From Rhodanobacter thiooxydans (lineage in GTDB: Bacteria; Pseudomonadota; Gammaproteobacteria; Xanthomonadales; Rhodanobacteraceae): a DNA stretch of 64,000 nt. The stretch spans positions 186,001-250,000 of the forward strand of contig NZ_CP088923.1 of NCBI RefSeq assembly GCF_021545845.1. Reading direction: 5' to 3'. The first letter of the stretch is position 1. Each line of letters begins with the position of its first letter. Position numbers and translations under genes: made by a program. Positions 32,438 to 41,890 of the stretch are shown here, one piece after another. Under the pieces are notes generated by a model that saw only the letters and a program-made list of their open reading frames with translations, did not search any database and had not been told where the DNA came from.

Positions 32438-34825
32438 ATGACCGCGACCTCATCCGCACCGCTTCTTCCTGCTCCGTGCCGCTCCCGCACCTGGCGCTGG
32501 CTGCGCGGCATCGTCATCGCCACCATCGCGTTGCTGCTCGCTGCCTTCGCGCTCGACCGCCTGTTCCCGCTGCACCTCCCCGCGCCCGACACCGGCAGCA
32601 CGGTGGTGCTGGCGCGCGACGGCACGCCGCTGCGTGCGTTTGCCGACAGCGACGGCGTGTGGCGCTACCCGACTACGGCGAAACAGGTGTCGCCGCTGTA
32701 CCTGCAGGCGCTGCTGAACTACGAGGACCGCTGGTTCTACCGCCACCCCGGGGTCAACCCGTATGCGCTGCTGCGCGGGCTGGGCGGCGGGCTGCGCCAC
32801 GGCCGCATCGTTTCGGGCGGTTCCACGCTGAGCATGCAGGTGGCGCGGATCATCCAGCCGATTCCGCACACGTTCCGCGGCAAGCTGGTGCAGATCCTGC
32901 GCGCGCTGCAGCTGGAGGCGCACCTCAGCAAGGCGCAGATCCTCGACCTCTACCTCAACCACGCGCCGTTCGGCGGCCCGATCGAAGGCGTGGAGGCGGC
33001 CTCATGGGCGTACCTGGGCAAGCCGGCGGCGCGGTTGTCGCATGCCGAGGCGGCCCTGCTGGCGGTGCTGCCGCAGTCGCCCAGCCGGCTGCGCCCGGAC
33101 CGCCACGCGCAGGCGGCGCGCGCCGCGCGCGACAAGGTGCTCGGGCGCATGCGCGACCTCGGCGTGTGGAGCGTGGCCGAGGTGCACGGCGCGGCGATCG
33201 AGCCGGTGGCGGCGCGCTCGCTGCGCGCGCCGCTGTCCGCCGCGCTGCTGGCCGAGCGGCTGCACCGCGAGCAGCCGGCGGCGCGGCGCATCACCAGCAC
33301 CATCGACGCGAACCTGCAGCGCGCCGCCGAGGAGCGGGTCGGCGCGTATCTGTCGCGGCTGCCGGCGCATACTTCGGCGGCGCTGCTGGTGGTGGACAAC
33401 GCCACGCTGGAGGCGCGCGTCTACGTCGGCACCAGCGAGTACGCCGACCCGCAGCGGCACGGCTACGTCGACATGGTGCGCGCGCCGCGCTCGCCGGGCT
33501 CCACGCTGAAGCCGTTCCTGTACGGGCTGGCGCTGGACGACGGGCTGATCCACTCGCAGAGTCTGCTGGTCGACGCGCCGCAGGATTTCGGCGGCTACAA
33601 GCCGGGCAATTTCGACGAGGCGTTCTCGGGGCCGGTCAGCGCGGCCGAGGCGCTGCAGCGCTCGCTCAACGTGCCGGCGGTGGACGTGCTGGACCGGGTC
33701 GGGCCGGGCCGCTTCGTGGCGCGGCTGGCGAACGGCGGCATCGACCTGGGCCTGCCGGACGGCGCGACGCCGAACCTGTCGATCATCCTCGGCGGCGCGT
33801 CGACCCGGCTGGAAAACCTGGTCGGCGCGTACACCGCGTTCGCCAACGGCGGCATTGCCGGCACGCCGCGTTACACGACGGAACAACCTGCGCGGCCGCG
33901 CCGGCTGCTGTCGCCCGGGGCGGCGTGGATCATCCGCGACGTGCTGGCGCACAACCCGGCCGACGTCGAGGGCGCGCCGCTGGCCGGCGCGATCAACCGG
34001 CACGAGCGGGTGGCGTGGAAGACCGGCACCAGCTACGGCTACCGTGACGCCTGGTCGCTTGGGGTTACCGACCGCTGGACGGTGGGTGTGTGGATCGGTC
34101 GTCCGGACGGCACGCCGTCGCCCGGCCAGTACGGCGCGGTGACCGCCTTGCCGCTGCTGTTCCAGATCGTCGACATGCTGCCGCAGCGCGACGCCAGCGC
34201 GCCGGCGCGGCCGGCCAGCGTGACGTCGGTCGCCATCTGCTGGCCGCTCGGCGGCACGCTCGCCGCCACCGATCCCGCGCTGTGCCGCCAGCACCGCACG
34301 GCCTGGGTGCTCGACGGCGCGTTGCCGCCGACGTTCGCCGAACGCGGGCTCGACGCCTGGTCCGCCGGCCTGCTCACGCTGCGCGTCAACGACCAGGGCC
34401 AGCGCCTGAGCGGTGCCTGCCACGCCCGCCGCGAGCGCACGATCCGGCTGGCGCGCTGGCCCGCGCTGGCCACGCCGTGGCTGGGCGTGGACGACCGCGC
34501 CCGTTCTGCGCTGCCGCCGCTCGCGCCCGGTTGCGCCGCCGACGCACTAAACCGCGCCAGCCCGATCCGCATCAGCGGCCTCATCGACGGCGTCACCCTG
34601 CGCCGCGCGCCGAACAGCGACAAGCCGCTGCGCGTGACCCTGCGTGCGCTGGGCGCGCAGGCCGGCGTGCAATGGCTGCTCAACGGCCGCCTGCAGGGCA
34701 GCAGCGAGGCCGACGCCGCGATCGCCATCACCTTGCCGCAAGCCGGCGATTACCGCATCACCGCGGTCGCCCGCGACGGCGCCTTCGCCACCCTCACGCT
34801 GCGCGTGGTGGGGCCGCCGGCGTGA
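32438..34825 (+). CDS. pbpC: Penicillin-binding protein 1C
   Basis: A 795-residue bifunctional peptidoglycan synthase anchored by one N-terminal helix (GIVIATIALLLAAFALDRLF). The GT51 glycosyltransferase domain shows EDRWFYRHPGVNPYALLRG and GGSTLSMQVARI. The transpeptidase domain has the SxxK serine in SPGSTLKPFLYG, SLN in QRSLNVPAVDVL, and KTG in AWKTGTSYGYRDAWS. A C-terminal BiPBP domain completes the PbpC layout. It polymerises glycan and is penicillin-sensitive in relatives. Its place behind the alpha-2-macroglobulin gene is conserved in many proteobacteria. Confidence 0.93.
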   Translation: MTATSSAPLLPAPCRSRTWRWLRGIVIATIALLLAAFALDRLFPLHLPAPDTGSTVVLARDGTPLRAFADSDGVWRYPTTAKQVSPLYLQALLNYEDRWFYRHPGVNPYALLRGLGGGLRHGRIVSGGSTLSMQVARIIQPIPHTFRGKLVQILRALQLEAHLSKAQILDLYLNHAPFGGPIEGVEAASWAYLGKPAARLSHAEAALLAVLPQSPSRLRPDRHAQAARAARDKVLGRMRDLGVWSVAEVHGAAIEPVAARSLRAPLSAALLAERLHREQPAARRITSTIDANLQRAAEERVGAYLSRLPAHTSAALLVVDNATLEARVYVGTSEYADPQRHGYVDMVRAPRSPGSTLKPFLYGLALDDGLIHSQSLLVDAPQDFGGYKPGNFDEAFSGPVSAAEALQRSLNVPAVDVLDRVGPGRFVARLANGGIDLGLPDGATPNLSIILGGASTRLENLVGAYTAFANGGIAGTPRYTTEQPARPRRLLSPGAAWIIRDVLAHNPADVEGAPLAGAINRHERVAWKTGTSYGYRDAWSLGVTDRWTVGVWIGRPDGTPSPGQYGAVTALPLLFQIVDMLPQRDASAPARPASVTSVAICWPLGGTLAATDPALCRQHRTAWVLDGALPPTFAERGLDAWSAGLLTLRVNDQGQRLSGACHARRERTIRLARWPALATPWLGVDDRARSALPPLAPGCAADALNRASPIRISGLIDGVTLRRAPNSDKPLRVTLRALGAQAGVQWLLNGRLQGSSEADAAIAITLPQAGDYRITAVARDGAFATLTLRVVGPPA

Positions 34826-34875
34826 GCGCAGGCGCGGTTAAGAAAGAACTAAGCAGCAGCTTCCAGAATGGCCGC

Positions 34876-36294
34876 ATGCATGATGCCGACCAGCCCTGTC
34901 ATACCCCCACGGTGACTTCCCGCCTGCGCACGGCGTGCGCCGTCGCGCTCGCGCTGCTCGTGTCCGGCTGCGCCAGCTACGCGCCGTTGCCGCTGGGCTC
35001 GGGCGAAGGCGCGGCCGACGTGGCGCAACTGACCGCGCCCACCAGCAGGATGCCGCTGCCGTCGCTGGCGACGCATCGCTTCGATCCCGCCGACGGGCTG
35101 GACGTGACCGAGACGGCGATGCTGGCGGTGGCGAACAGCCCGCCGCTGAAGCTCAAGCGCGACGAGCTGGGCATCGCCCGCGCGCAGGCGTTCGCGGCCG
35201 GCCTGCTGCCCGATCCGCAGCTGAGTCTGGGCGAGGACTTTCCGCAGCATTCGGGTGGCGGCCTGACCACCGCGTTCAACCTCGGGCTGAGCGAGGACGT
35301 CACCGCCCTGCTGACCCGTTCGTCGCGCAAGGCAGCGGCGCGCAGCCAGGCGCAGCAGGTGAACCTCGACCTGCTGTGGGCGGAGTGGCAGACCGTGGCG
35401 CAGGCACGGCTGTTGTTCGACCAGGTGCTGAACCTGCGCGCGCAGCAGGCGCGGCTGGCCAGCGAGCAGGCCGCGCTGGAACAGGTCACCCCCTATATCC
35501 AGTCGGCGCTGGACGCCGGCAACCTCAGCTACGACAGCGCCAGCGCCGGCCTCAACGCCGCGGCCGACGTGCGCCGCCAGCTGGCCGACAACGCGGTGGC
35601 GCTGCACCAGGCCGACAGCGACCTGCACGTGCTGCTGGGACTCGCGCCGACGGCAACGCTGGACCTGGCCGGCGCACCGTACCGGGTCGCGCCGACGCCG
35701 GCGCAATTGCAGCAGGCGCTGGCCGACCTGCCGCGGCGGCGGCCGGACCTGCTGGCGCTGCAGGCCGGTTACCAGTCGCAGCAGGAGAAACTGCGCACCG
35801 CCGTGCTGGCCCAGTTTCCCGCGCTGAACATCGGCTTCAACACCGCGCGCGACACCGGCGCCGTCTACACCCGCGGTTTCACCGTCGGCATCACGCTGCC
35901 GTTGTTCGACCGCAACCGCGGCAACATCGCGATCGAGCGGGCGACCCGGCAGCAGCTCAAGGACGACTACGAATCGCGCGTGCTGACCACGCGCAGCGAC
36001 ATGCAGCGACTGGCCGCCGACCTCGCCACACTGGCGCAGCACGAGCAACGCCTGGCCGCCCACACGCAGCAGTTGGACGCCGCCCGCCGCATCGCCGAGC
36101 AGTCGTGGCGGCAGGGCCTGCTGGACTGGCCGACCTGGCTGGCGATCCGCAGCCAGTCGCTGGCCGCCGACCTCGAGCTGCTCGCCGTGCAGCAGCAACA
36201 GGCCACCCAGTCGATCGCGCTGGAAGCGCTGCTCGGCAACACCGCGCTGGCCGCGCCCGGCCCCTCCGCCCCCGCACAGGCTCCCACGCCATGA
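34876..36294 (+). CDS. TolC-family outer-membrane efflux lipoprotein
   Basis: About 472 residues. The N-terminus carries a lipobox (ALALLVSGCASYAP), as in NodT/CusC-type channels, and the remainder is the two-fold repeated outer-membrane efflux domain with long alpha-helical coiled-coil segments (SRKAAARSQAQQVNLDLLWA, and the region around TRSDMQRLAADLATLAQHEQ). The ATG at 34876 is one choice; a GTG at 34912 would give a tighter signal peptide. Its stop overlaps the next ATG by four bases, so it is translated together with the adaptor and pump genes. It forms the exit duct of the tripartite pump. Confidence 0.88.
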   Translation: MHDADQPCHTPTVTSRLRTACAVALALLVSGCASYAPLPLGSGEGAADVAQLTAPTSRMPLPSLATHRFDPADGLDVTETAMLAVANSPPLKLKRDELGIARAQAFAAGLLPDPQLSLGEDFPQHSGGGLTTAFNLGLSEDVTALLTRSSRKAAARSQAQQVNLDLLWAEWQTVAQARLLFDQVLNLRAQQARLASEQAALEQVTPYIQSALDAGNLSYDSASAGLNAAADVRRQLADNAVALHQADSDLHVLLGLAPTATLDLAGAPYRVAPTPAQLQQALADLPRRRPDLLALQAGYQSQQEKLRTAVLAQFPALNIGFNTARDTGAVYTRGFTVGITLPLFDRNRGNIAIERATRQQLKDDYESRVLTTRSDMQRLAADLATLAQHEQRLAAHTQQLDAARRIAEQSWRQGLLDWPTWLAIRSQSLAADLELLAVQQQQATQSIALEALLGNTALAAPGPSAPAQAPTP

Positions 36295-37340
36295 ACCGAT
36301 TCCTGCTGTTGCCGCTGCTGTGCCTGCTGCTGGCCGCATGCGGCCACGACGCCGCCAACGAAGATGCGCCGGTCGCTGCGGGCCAGGTGCTGGTGACCGT
36401 CGCGCGGCCGCTGCAGCAGACCTTCCACGACACGGTCGAGGCCTGGGGCAGCGCGGCGGGCGATCCGCAGCGCGCGCGCGCGGTCAGTCTCGGCCATGGC
36501 GGCCAGGTGGTGGCGCTGAGCGTGGCGGCCGGGCAGAGCGTACGCCGCGGCCAGCCGCTGCTGACGATCGCCCCCGATCCCGTCGCGCGCAGCGCGTACC
36601 TGCAGGCGCAGAGCGCGCTGGAACTGGCCAGCGGCGAGCTCAAGCGGGTCGAACAGCTGGCGGCGCAGCGGCTGGCCACGCAGTCGCAACTGGCCGCCGC
36701 GCGCAAGGCGCTGGCCGACGCGCAGGCCGCGCTGGAGGCGCAGCGCGCGCTCGGCGGCGGCAGCGTGCAGGAAATCGTGGCCGCGCCGGCCGACGGCGTG
36801 GTCGGTGCGCTCAGCGTGGGGCTGGGCGAACGCTTCGCCGCCAACGCGCCGCTGCTCGCCTTCATCCCGGCGCATGCGCTGGTGGCGCAGCTGGGCGTGC
36901 AGCCGGAGGACGGCGCGAAGCTGCGCGCCGGCATGCCAGTGCAGCTGCGTGGCGTGTACGGTGACGCGGCTGCCTTCGCCGGCACCCTGCGCATGGTCGG
37001 GCAGGCGATCGACCCGCAGACCCGCCTGCTCGGCGCGCAGGTCGAGCTGCCCGCCGACGCCGGCGCGACCCTGGTGGCCGGCGCCGCGCTCGAGGCGCGC
37101 ATCCGCACCGACGATTTCACCGCCTGGGCGGTGCCGCGCGCGGCCGTGCTGCACGATGCGCGCGGCGACTACCTGTTCGTGGCCGAGCAGGGCCACGCCA
37201 AGCGCGTCGAGGTGAAGCTGCGCAGCCCGGACGGCGACACCGTCGGCGTGCAGGGTCCGCTCGACGCGCAGGCAAAAATGATCGTGCTCGGCGCCTACGA
37301 GCTCAACGACGGCGATGCGGTGCGGGAGTCGACCAAGTGA
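36291..37340 (+). CDS. RND efflux periplasmic adaptor (membrane fusion protein)
   Basis: A 349-residue adaptor with the lipobox LCLLLAACG (Cys17). A split lipoyl domain (VSLGHGGQVVALSVAAGQSV and IVAAPADGVVGALSVGLGER) flanks an alpha-helical hairpin (SAYLQAQSALELASGELKRV ...). Beta-barrel and membrane-proximal domains follow (DPQTRLLGAQVEL, WAVPRAAVLHD). The ATGA overlap with the channel gene and the GTGA overlap with the pump gene mean that the three products are made in step. Confidence 0.9.
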   Translation: MNRFLLLPLLCLLLAACGHDAANEDAPVAAGQVLVTVARPLQQTFHDTVEAWGSAAGDPQRARAVSLGHGGQVVALSVAAGQSVRRGQPLLTIAPDPVARSAYLQAQSALELASGELKRVEQLAAQRLATQSQLAAARKALADAQAALEAQRALGGGSVQEIVAAPADGVVGALSVGLGERFAANAPLLAFIPAHALVAQLGVQPEDGAKLRAGMPVQLRGVYGDAAAFAGTLRMVGQAIDPQTRLLGAQVELPADAGATLVAGAALEARIRTDDFTAWAVPRAAVLHDARGDYLFVAEQGHAKRVEVKLRSPDGDTVGVQGPLDAQAKMIVLGAYELNDGDAVRESTK

Positions 37341-40300
37341 GCATTGCCGCATGGATGCAGCAGCATCGCCGCTCGCTGCTGTTCCTTGCCCTGATGCTGG
37401 CGATCGGCGGCCTCGCCAGCGCGCTGCGGCTACCGGTGGCGCTGTTCCCGAACGTGGCGTTCCCGCGCGTGCAGGTCACCCTGGATGCCGGCGACCGCCC
37501 GGCCGACCAGATGGCGGTGCAGGTGACCACGCCGGTGGAGGAGGCGATCCGCCGCGTGCGTGGCGTGCGCGACGTGCGCTCCACCACCAGCCGCGGCAGT
37601 GCCGAGGTGGCGGTGATGTTCGACTGGGGCGCGGACATGGCCGGCGCGCTGCAGGAGGTCAATGCGGCGGCCGGGCAGATCCTGCCGCAGCTGCCCGCCG
37701 GCACCCAGCTGTCCACCCGCCGCATGGACCCGACCACCTTCCCGGTGCTGGCCTACAGCCTGCGCTCGCACGTGCAGTCGCCGAGCGCGCTGCACGACCT
37801 GGCCGAGTACCAGCTGCGCCCGCTGCTGAGCGGGATCAGCGGCGTCGCCAACGTTAACGTGCAGGGCGGCGAGGTGGCCGAATTCCACGCCGATGTCGAT
37901 CCCGGCAAGCTGCGCGCGTTGAACCTGAGCCTGGGCGATGTCGCCGGCGCGGTCGGCCACGCGGCGACGATCCAGGCGATGGGCCGCGTGTCCGACCACT
38001 ACAAGCTGTACCTGCTGCTGGCGAACAACCAGCCGAAGAGCTTGGCGGCGCTGCGCGCCATCGTGGTCCGCGCCGGTCCCGCCGGCGTGGTGCATCTCGG
38101 CGACGTGGCGGAAGTCAGCCTCGACCACGTGCCGCAGTGGATCCGCGTCAACGCGGATGGCCAGAACGCCGTGCTGCTGCAGGTCTACCAGCAGCCCGAC
38201 GGCAACAGTGTGCAGATCGCCGCCGAGGTGAGGCAGCGGCTGGCCGACTACGCGCCGCAGATGCCGGCCGGCGTGCGGATCGCCAACTGGTACGACCAGA
38301 CCCAGCTGGTGACCGGCGCCGCCACCAGCGTGCGCGACGCGATCCTGATCGGCGTGCTGCTGGCCGGGCTGGTGCTGTTCGTGTTCCTGCGCAACACGCG
38401 GGTGATCCTGGTCGCGCTGCTGGTGGTGCCGGCGGTGCTGGCGATCACCGTGCTGCTGCTGTCCGTGCTCGGCATGAGCTTCAACATGATGACGCTGGGC
38501 GGCATGGCGGCCGCGGTGGGCCTGATCATCGACGACGTGATCGTGATGCTCGAACACATCATGCGCCGGCTCAACCAGGGCGAGGGCGAAGTGCACGAAC
38601 GCATCGCCGGCGCGGCCCACGAGTTCACCCGCCCGCTGACTGGCTCCAGCGCCGCCACCGTGGTGATCTTCCTGCCGCTGGCGTTCCTTTCCGGCGTCAC
38701 CGGCGCGTTCTTCAAGGCGCTGTCGCTGACCATGGCCAGCGCGCTGGTGATTTCCTGGCTGCTGACCTGGGTCGCGGTACCGCTGCTGGCCGAGCGGTTC
38801 CTGGACAAGCGCCATCTGGTCGAGCATCCGCAAGGCCGCTTTACCAGGGGCATGATGCAAGGTTACCGGAACGTGCTGCAGCGCTGGCTGCGGCGGCCGC
38901 TGCTGGCGCTGCTGCTGGTGGTGCCGCTGGTGCTGGTCGGCGCAGTGGCTTACACCCGCGTCGGCACCGGCTTCATGCCTGCCATGGACGAGGGCGGCTT
39001 CATCCTCGACTACCTGTCCAAGCCCGGCACCTCGCTGGAGGAAACCGACCGCCTGCTCAACCAGGTGGAGGCGATCATCCGCGCGAATCCCAACGTGGAC
39101 ACCTACTCGCGGCGTACCGGCCTGCAGCTGGGCGGCGGCCTCACCGAGGCGAACCAGGGCGATTTCTTCGTGCGCCTGAAAAACGGCTCGCAACTGCCCA
39201 CCGAGGAAGTCATGACCCAGGTGCGCACCGAGGTCGAGAACAAGGTTCCGGGGCTGGACATCGAGCTGTCGCAGTTGATGGAAGACCTGATCGGCGACCT
39301 GGTGGCGGTGCCGCAGCCGATCGAGGTGCAGCTGTACGGCGACGACCCGGCGCAGCTGAACGCCACCGCGGACAAGGTCGCCGGGGCGATCGGCAAGATC
39401 AGCGGGGTGGTGGGCGTGCGCAACGGCACCAATCCCGCCGGCGATGCGCTGACCGTGCAGGTCGACCCGGCCAGGGCCGCGCTGGAGGGGCTCGACCCGA
39501 CCAGCGTCACCGACCAGGTGGCGGCGGCGATCGACGGCACGGTGGCGGCCCAGCTGCCGACAGGCGGCAAGGTGGTGGGCGTGCGCGTGCGTCTGCCGGA
39601 GCGCGCGCACCGGCGGCTGGAGCAGGTCGCCGCGTTGCCGATCCGCGCCGGCGACGGCCACCTGCTGCCGCTGTCGCGGGTGGCCACGCTGCGCGAGGTG
39701 CAGGGCCAGCCGCAGATCACCCGCGACAACCTGAAGCGGATGGTGGCGGTGACTGGCCGCATCAGCGGGCGCAGCCTCGGCGCCGCCATGGCCGACGTGA
39801 AGGCCGCGCTGGCCCGGCCGGGGCTGCTGCCCAAAGGCATGTACTACCAGCTCGGCGGCCTGTACCAGCAGCAGCAGCAGGCGTTCCGCGGGCTGACCAT
39901 CGTGATGCTGGCGGCGATCGCGCTGGTGTTCACCCTGCTGCTGTTCCTGTACGAGAGCTTCCGCGTCGCCATCGCCATCCTGGCCATGCCGCTGCTGGCG
40001 ATCCCGGCGGTGTTCGCCGCGCTGTGGCTGACCGGCATCGAGCTGAACATCTCGGCGATGATGGGCATGACGATGATCGTCGGCATCGTCACCGAGGTGG
40101 CGATCTTCTATTTCTCCGAGCTGGAGCAGGCCGCCGCCGAAGCGCCGCTGCACGAGGCCCTGCACGCGGCCGGGCAGCACCGCGCGCGGCCGATCCTGAT
40201 GTCCACGCTGGCCGCGATGCTGACCCTGCTGCCGCTGGCGCTGGCCATCGGCCAGGGCTCGCAGATGCAGCAGCCGCTGGCGGTGGCGATCATCGCCGGC

Positions 40301-40384
40301 CTGCTGGTGCAGGTGCCGCTGGTGCTGCTGGTGATGCCGGTGCTGTACGCGCTGCTGCGCCGGCGCGATGCGGCAGCGGGCTAA
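37337..40384 (+). CDS. RND-family efflux permease
   Basis: A 1,015-residue inner-membrane pump. The GTG start overlaps the adaptor stop. Twelve membrane segments and two large periplasmic loops are evident. TM4 has the family signature GLIIDDVIVMLEHIMRRL, with paired Asp residues for proton relay; TM1 is LALMLAIGGLASALRLPVAL. Porter-domain text includes VRDVRSTTSRGSAEVAVMFD and STLKPG-like loops. A GMTMIVGIVTEVAIFYFSEL segment replaces the usual GLVGKNAI-type stretch in TM10. Substrates cannot be named; its branch is closer to hydrophobic-compound and CusA-like sequences than to AcrB, by impression. Confidence 0.9.
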   Translation: MSIAAWMQQHRRSLLFLALMLAIGGLASALRLPVALFPNVAFPRVQVTLDAGDRPADQMAVQVTTPVEEAIRRVRGVRDVRSTTSRGSAEVAVMFDWGADMAGALQEVNAAAGQILPQLPAGTQLSTRRMDPTTFPVLAYSLRSHVQSPSALHDLAEYQLRPLLSGISGVANVNVQGGEVAEFHADVDPGKLRALNLSLGDVAGAVGHAATIQAMGRVSDHYKLYLLLANNQPKSLAALRAIVVRAGPAGVVHLGDVAEVSLDHVPQWIRVNADGQNAVLLQVYQQPDGNSVQIAAEVRQRLADYAPQMPAGVRIANWYDQTQLVTGAATSVRDAILIGVLLAGLVLFVFLRNTRVILVALLVVPAVLAITVLLLSVLGMSFNMMTLGGMAAAVGLIIDDVIVMLEHIMRRLNQGEGEVHERIAGAAHEFTRPLTGSSAATVVIFLPLAFLSGVTGAFFKALSLTMASALVISWLLTWVAVPLLAERFLDKRHLVEHPQGRFTRGMMQGYRNVLQRWLRRPLLALLLVVPLVLVGAVAYTRVGTGFMPAMDEGGFILDYLSKPGTSLEETDRLLNQVEAIIRANPNVDTYSRRTGLQLGGGLTEANQGDFFVRLKNGSQLPTEEVMTQVRTEVENKVPGLDIELSQLMEDLIGDLVAVPQPIEVQLYGDDPAQLNATADKVAGAIGKISGVVGVRNGTNPAGDALTVQVDPARAALEGLDPTSVTDQVAAAIDGTVAAQLPTGGKVVGVRVRLPERAHRRLEQVAALPIRAGDGHLLPLSRVATLREVQGQPQITRDNLKRMVAVTGRISGRSLGAAMADVKAALARPGLLPKGMYYQLGGLYQQQQQAFRGLTIVMLAAIALVFTLLLFLYESFRVAIAILAMPLLAIPAVFAALWLTGIELNISAMMGMTMIVGIVTEVAIFYFSELEQAAAEAPLHEALHAAGQHRARPILMSTLAAMLTLLPLALAIGQGSQMQQPLAVAIIAGLLVQVPLVLLVMPVLYALLRRRDAAAG

Positions 40385-40442
40385 GGCCGGCGTAAGCGAG
40401 CGCGTCCATGCTTGTTCCTGATGAGTTGAGCTTCAGCTGGCC

Positions 40443-40585
40443 GCTCCCTTCTCCCTCTGGGAGAAGGTGGCCCGTAGGGCCGGATGAGGGTTCGGGCGAA
40501 GCAACGAGTCACCGGCATGCCAAGAGTTGGGACTTCGTGCTTCGCCCGAACCCTCTCCCCAACCCCTCTCCCGCCGGGAGAGGGG
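40443..40585. repeat. Palindromic repeat cluster between the RND pump and yncE
   Basis: GAGGGTTCGGGCGAAGCA (40486-40503) is the exact inverse of 40538-40555. CCTTCTCCC...GGGAGAAGG lies at about 40448-40467 and CCCCTCTCCC...GGGAGAGGGG at about 40563-40584. This is the same repeat class as the blocks inside lhr. No T-run follows, so a terminator role is uncertain. Confidence 0.8.
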
Positions 40586-40655
40586 CTTCAAGCAGCTGAG
40601 GCTCGGCGCCCACCAGGTGTTCGTTTGCCCTCTCTTTCTATCAAAGGTGCCGACC

Positions 40656-41690
40656 ATGCCGCGACCGATCCGCAAGCTGCTGCCCGCTGCGCTGCTGGCG
40701 CTGGCGGTGCTTCCCCTGGCTGCCGCGTCGGCGGCATCGCCGCCGGCTCCGCAGCTGCTCTCGCGGTTGGCGCTGGGTGGACCGGGCGGCTGGGATTACC
40801 TGGCGTTCGATGCGCCCAGTCGCCATCTGTTCGTCAGCCGCGGCGACCGCGTGCTGGTGGTCGACGTCGACAGCGGCAAGCAGATCGGCACGATCCCCGG
40901 CACCGCGGGCGTGCACGGCATCGCGCTCGCCGACGAGCTGCACCGTGGTTTCGTCAGCGACGGCGCGAGCGCGTCGGTGACGGTGTTCGACCTGGCCTCG
41001 CTGAAGACCGTGGCGACGATCACCGGCACCGGCCAGAACCCCGATGCGGTCCTGTATGACGGCGCCTCGCACCACGTGCTGACCTTCAACGGCCACAGCG
41101 CCAGCGCCAGCGTGATCGACCCGGCGAAGAACGCGGTGGTCGCGAGCATCGCGTTGCCCGGCAAGCCGGAGTTCGCGGTGGCCGATGGCAGCGGCCGCGT
41201 CTACGTGAACATCGAGGACAAGTCCGAGCTGGTGCAGCTGGATTCGCTCCAGGACAAGCTGCTGCAGACCTGGCCGCTGGCGCCGTGCGAATCGCCCAGC
41301 GGGCTGGCCCTGGACCATGCGCACCATCGCCTGTTCGCGGTATGCGACAACCGCACGATGACGGTGCTCGATGCGGTGGACGGCCATCACGTGGCCGACG
41401 TGCCGATCGGCGACGGCCCGGACGCGGTGGTGTTCGACGGGGCCGAGGCGATGATCTACAGCGCCAATGGCCAGAGCGGCACGATCACCGCGGTGCACGA
41501 GGACGACCCGGACCATTACACGGTAACGGCGACGGTGCCCACCCAGGCGAGTGCGCGCACGCTCGCGCTGGATGCGAAGCTGCACCGGCTATATCTCTCC
41601 GCCGCGCGGCTGGGTGCCACCCGCCAGGCCAACGGCCGCCGCCCGATCGAGCCGGACAGCTTCGCCGTGCTCACCGTCGGACGGCCCTGA
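40656..41690 (+). CDS. YncE-like exported beta-propeller protein
   Basis: A 344-residue protein with a signal peptide (LLALAVLPLAAASAASP) and seven repeated blades of the YncE/YVTN class. Repeating elements are DSGKQIGTIPGTAGVHGIAL, DLASLKTVATITGTGQNPDA, DPAKNAVVASIALPGKPEFA and DGHHVADVPIGDGPDAVVFD. The ATG at 40656 follows CAAAGG; upstream in-frame codons run through the palindromic repeat. It probably resides in the periplasm. Function is not known; E. coli YncE binds single-stranded DNA and is iron-regulated, which need not apply here. It may be transcribed on its own. Confidence 0.82.
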   Translation: MPRPIRKLLPAALLALAVLPLAAASAASPPAPQLLSRLALGGPGGWDYLAFDAPSRHLFVSRGDRVLVVDVDSGKQIGTIPGTAGVHGIALADELHRGFVSDGASASVTVFDLASLKTVATITGTGQNPDAVLYDGASHHVLTFNGHSASASVIDPAKNAVVASIALPGKPEFAVADGSGRVYVNIEDKSELVQLDSLQDKLLQTWPLAPCESPSGLALDHAHHRLFAVCDNRTMTVLDAVDGHHVADVPIGDGPDAVVFDGAEAMIYSANGQSGTITAVHEDDPDHYTVTATVPTQASARTLALDAKLHRLYLSAARLGATRQANGRRPIEPDSFAVLTVGRP

Positions 41691-41710
41691 GAACCTATCG
41701 CTAGCCTTGC

Positions 41711-41872
41711 TGTAGGAGCCCGCTAGCGGGCGATGCTCTTGTGCCGGGATTCGGGATTAGGGATTCGGGATTAGGGATTCGGGATTCGGAAGAGCTGCCA
41801 TGCGCGACGCTCTGCTTTTTTCGAATCCCGAATCCCAGCTTCAAAAGCATCGCCCGCTGGCGGGCTCCTACA
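41711..41872. repeat. Long inverted repeat with nested GGGATTCGGGATTA tandem units
   Basis: The 27-base arm 41711-41737 (TGTAGGAGCCCGC...) pairs with 41846-41872 with one mismatch. Inside, GGGATTCGGGATTA-type units repeat in tandem from about 41747 to 41789, and a complementary CGAATCCCGAATCCC lies at about 41822-41836, so a second stem can form. It sits between the convergent yncE and histidine kinase genes and may serve as a two-way transcription stop. Confidence 0.8.
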
Positions 41873-41890
41873 AGTGGTGAGTCAGGCTTC

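Noticed and set aside
37430..40180. 916-codon open frame antisense to the RND pump
   Set aside because: His/Gln/Arg-rich shadow frame with no motifs; the plus-strand protein is a textbook RND permease.
41747..41789. GGGATTA-like tandem repeats resembling telomere repeats
   Set aside because: They lie inside an inverted repeat between bacterial genes and pair with CGAATCCC nearby; a dispersed palindrome explains them.
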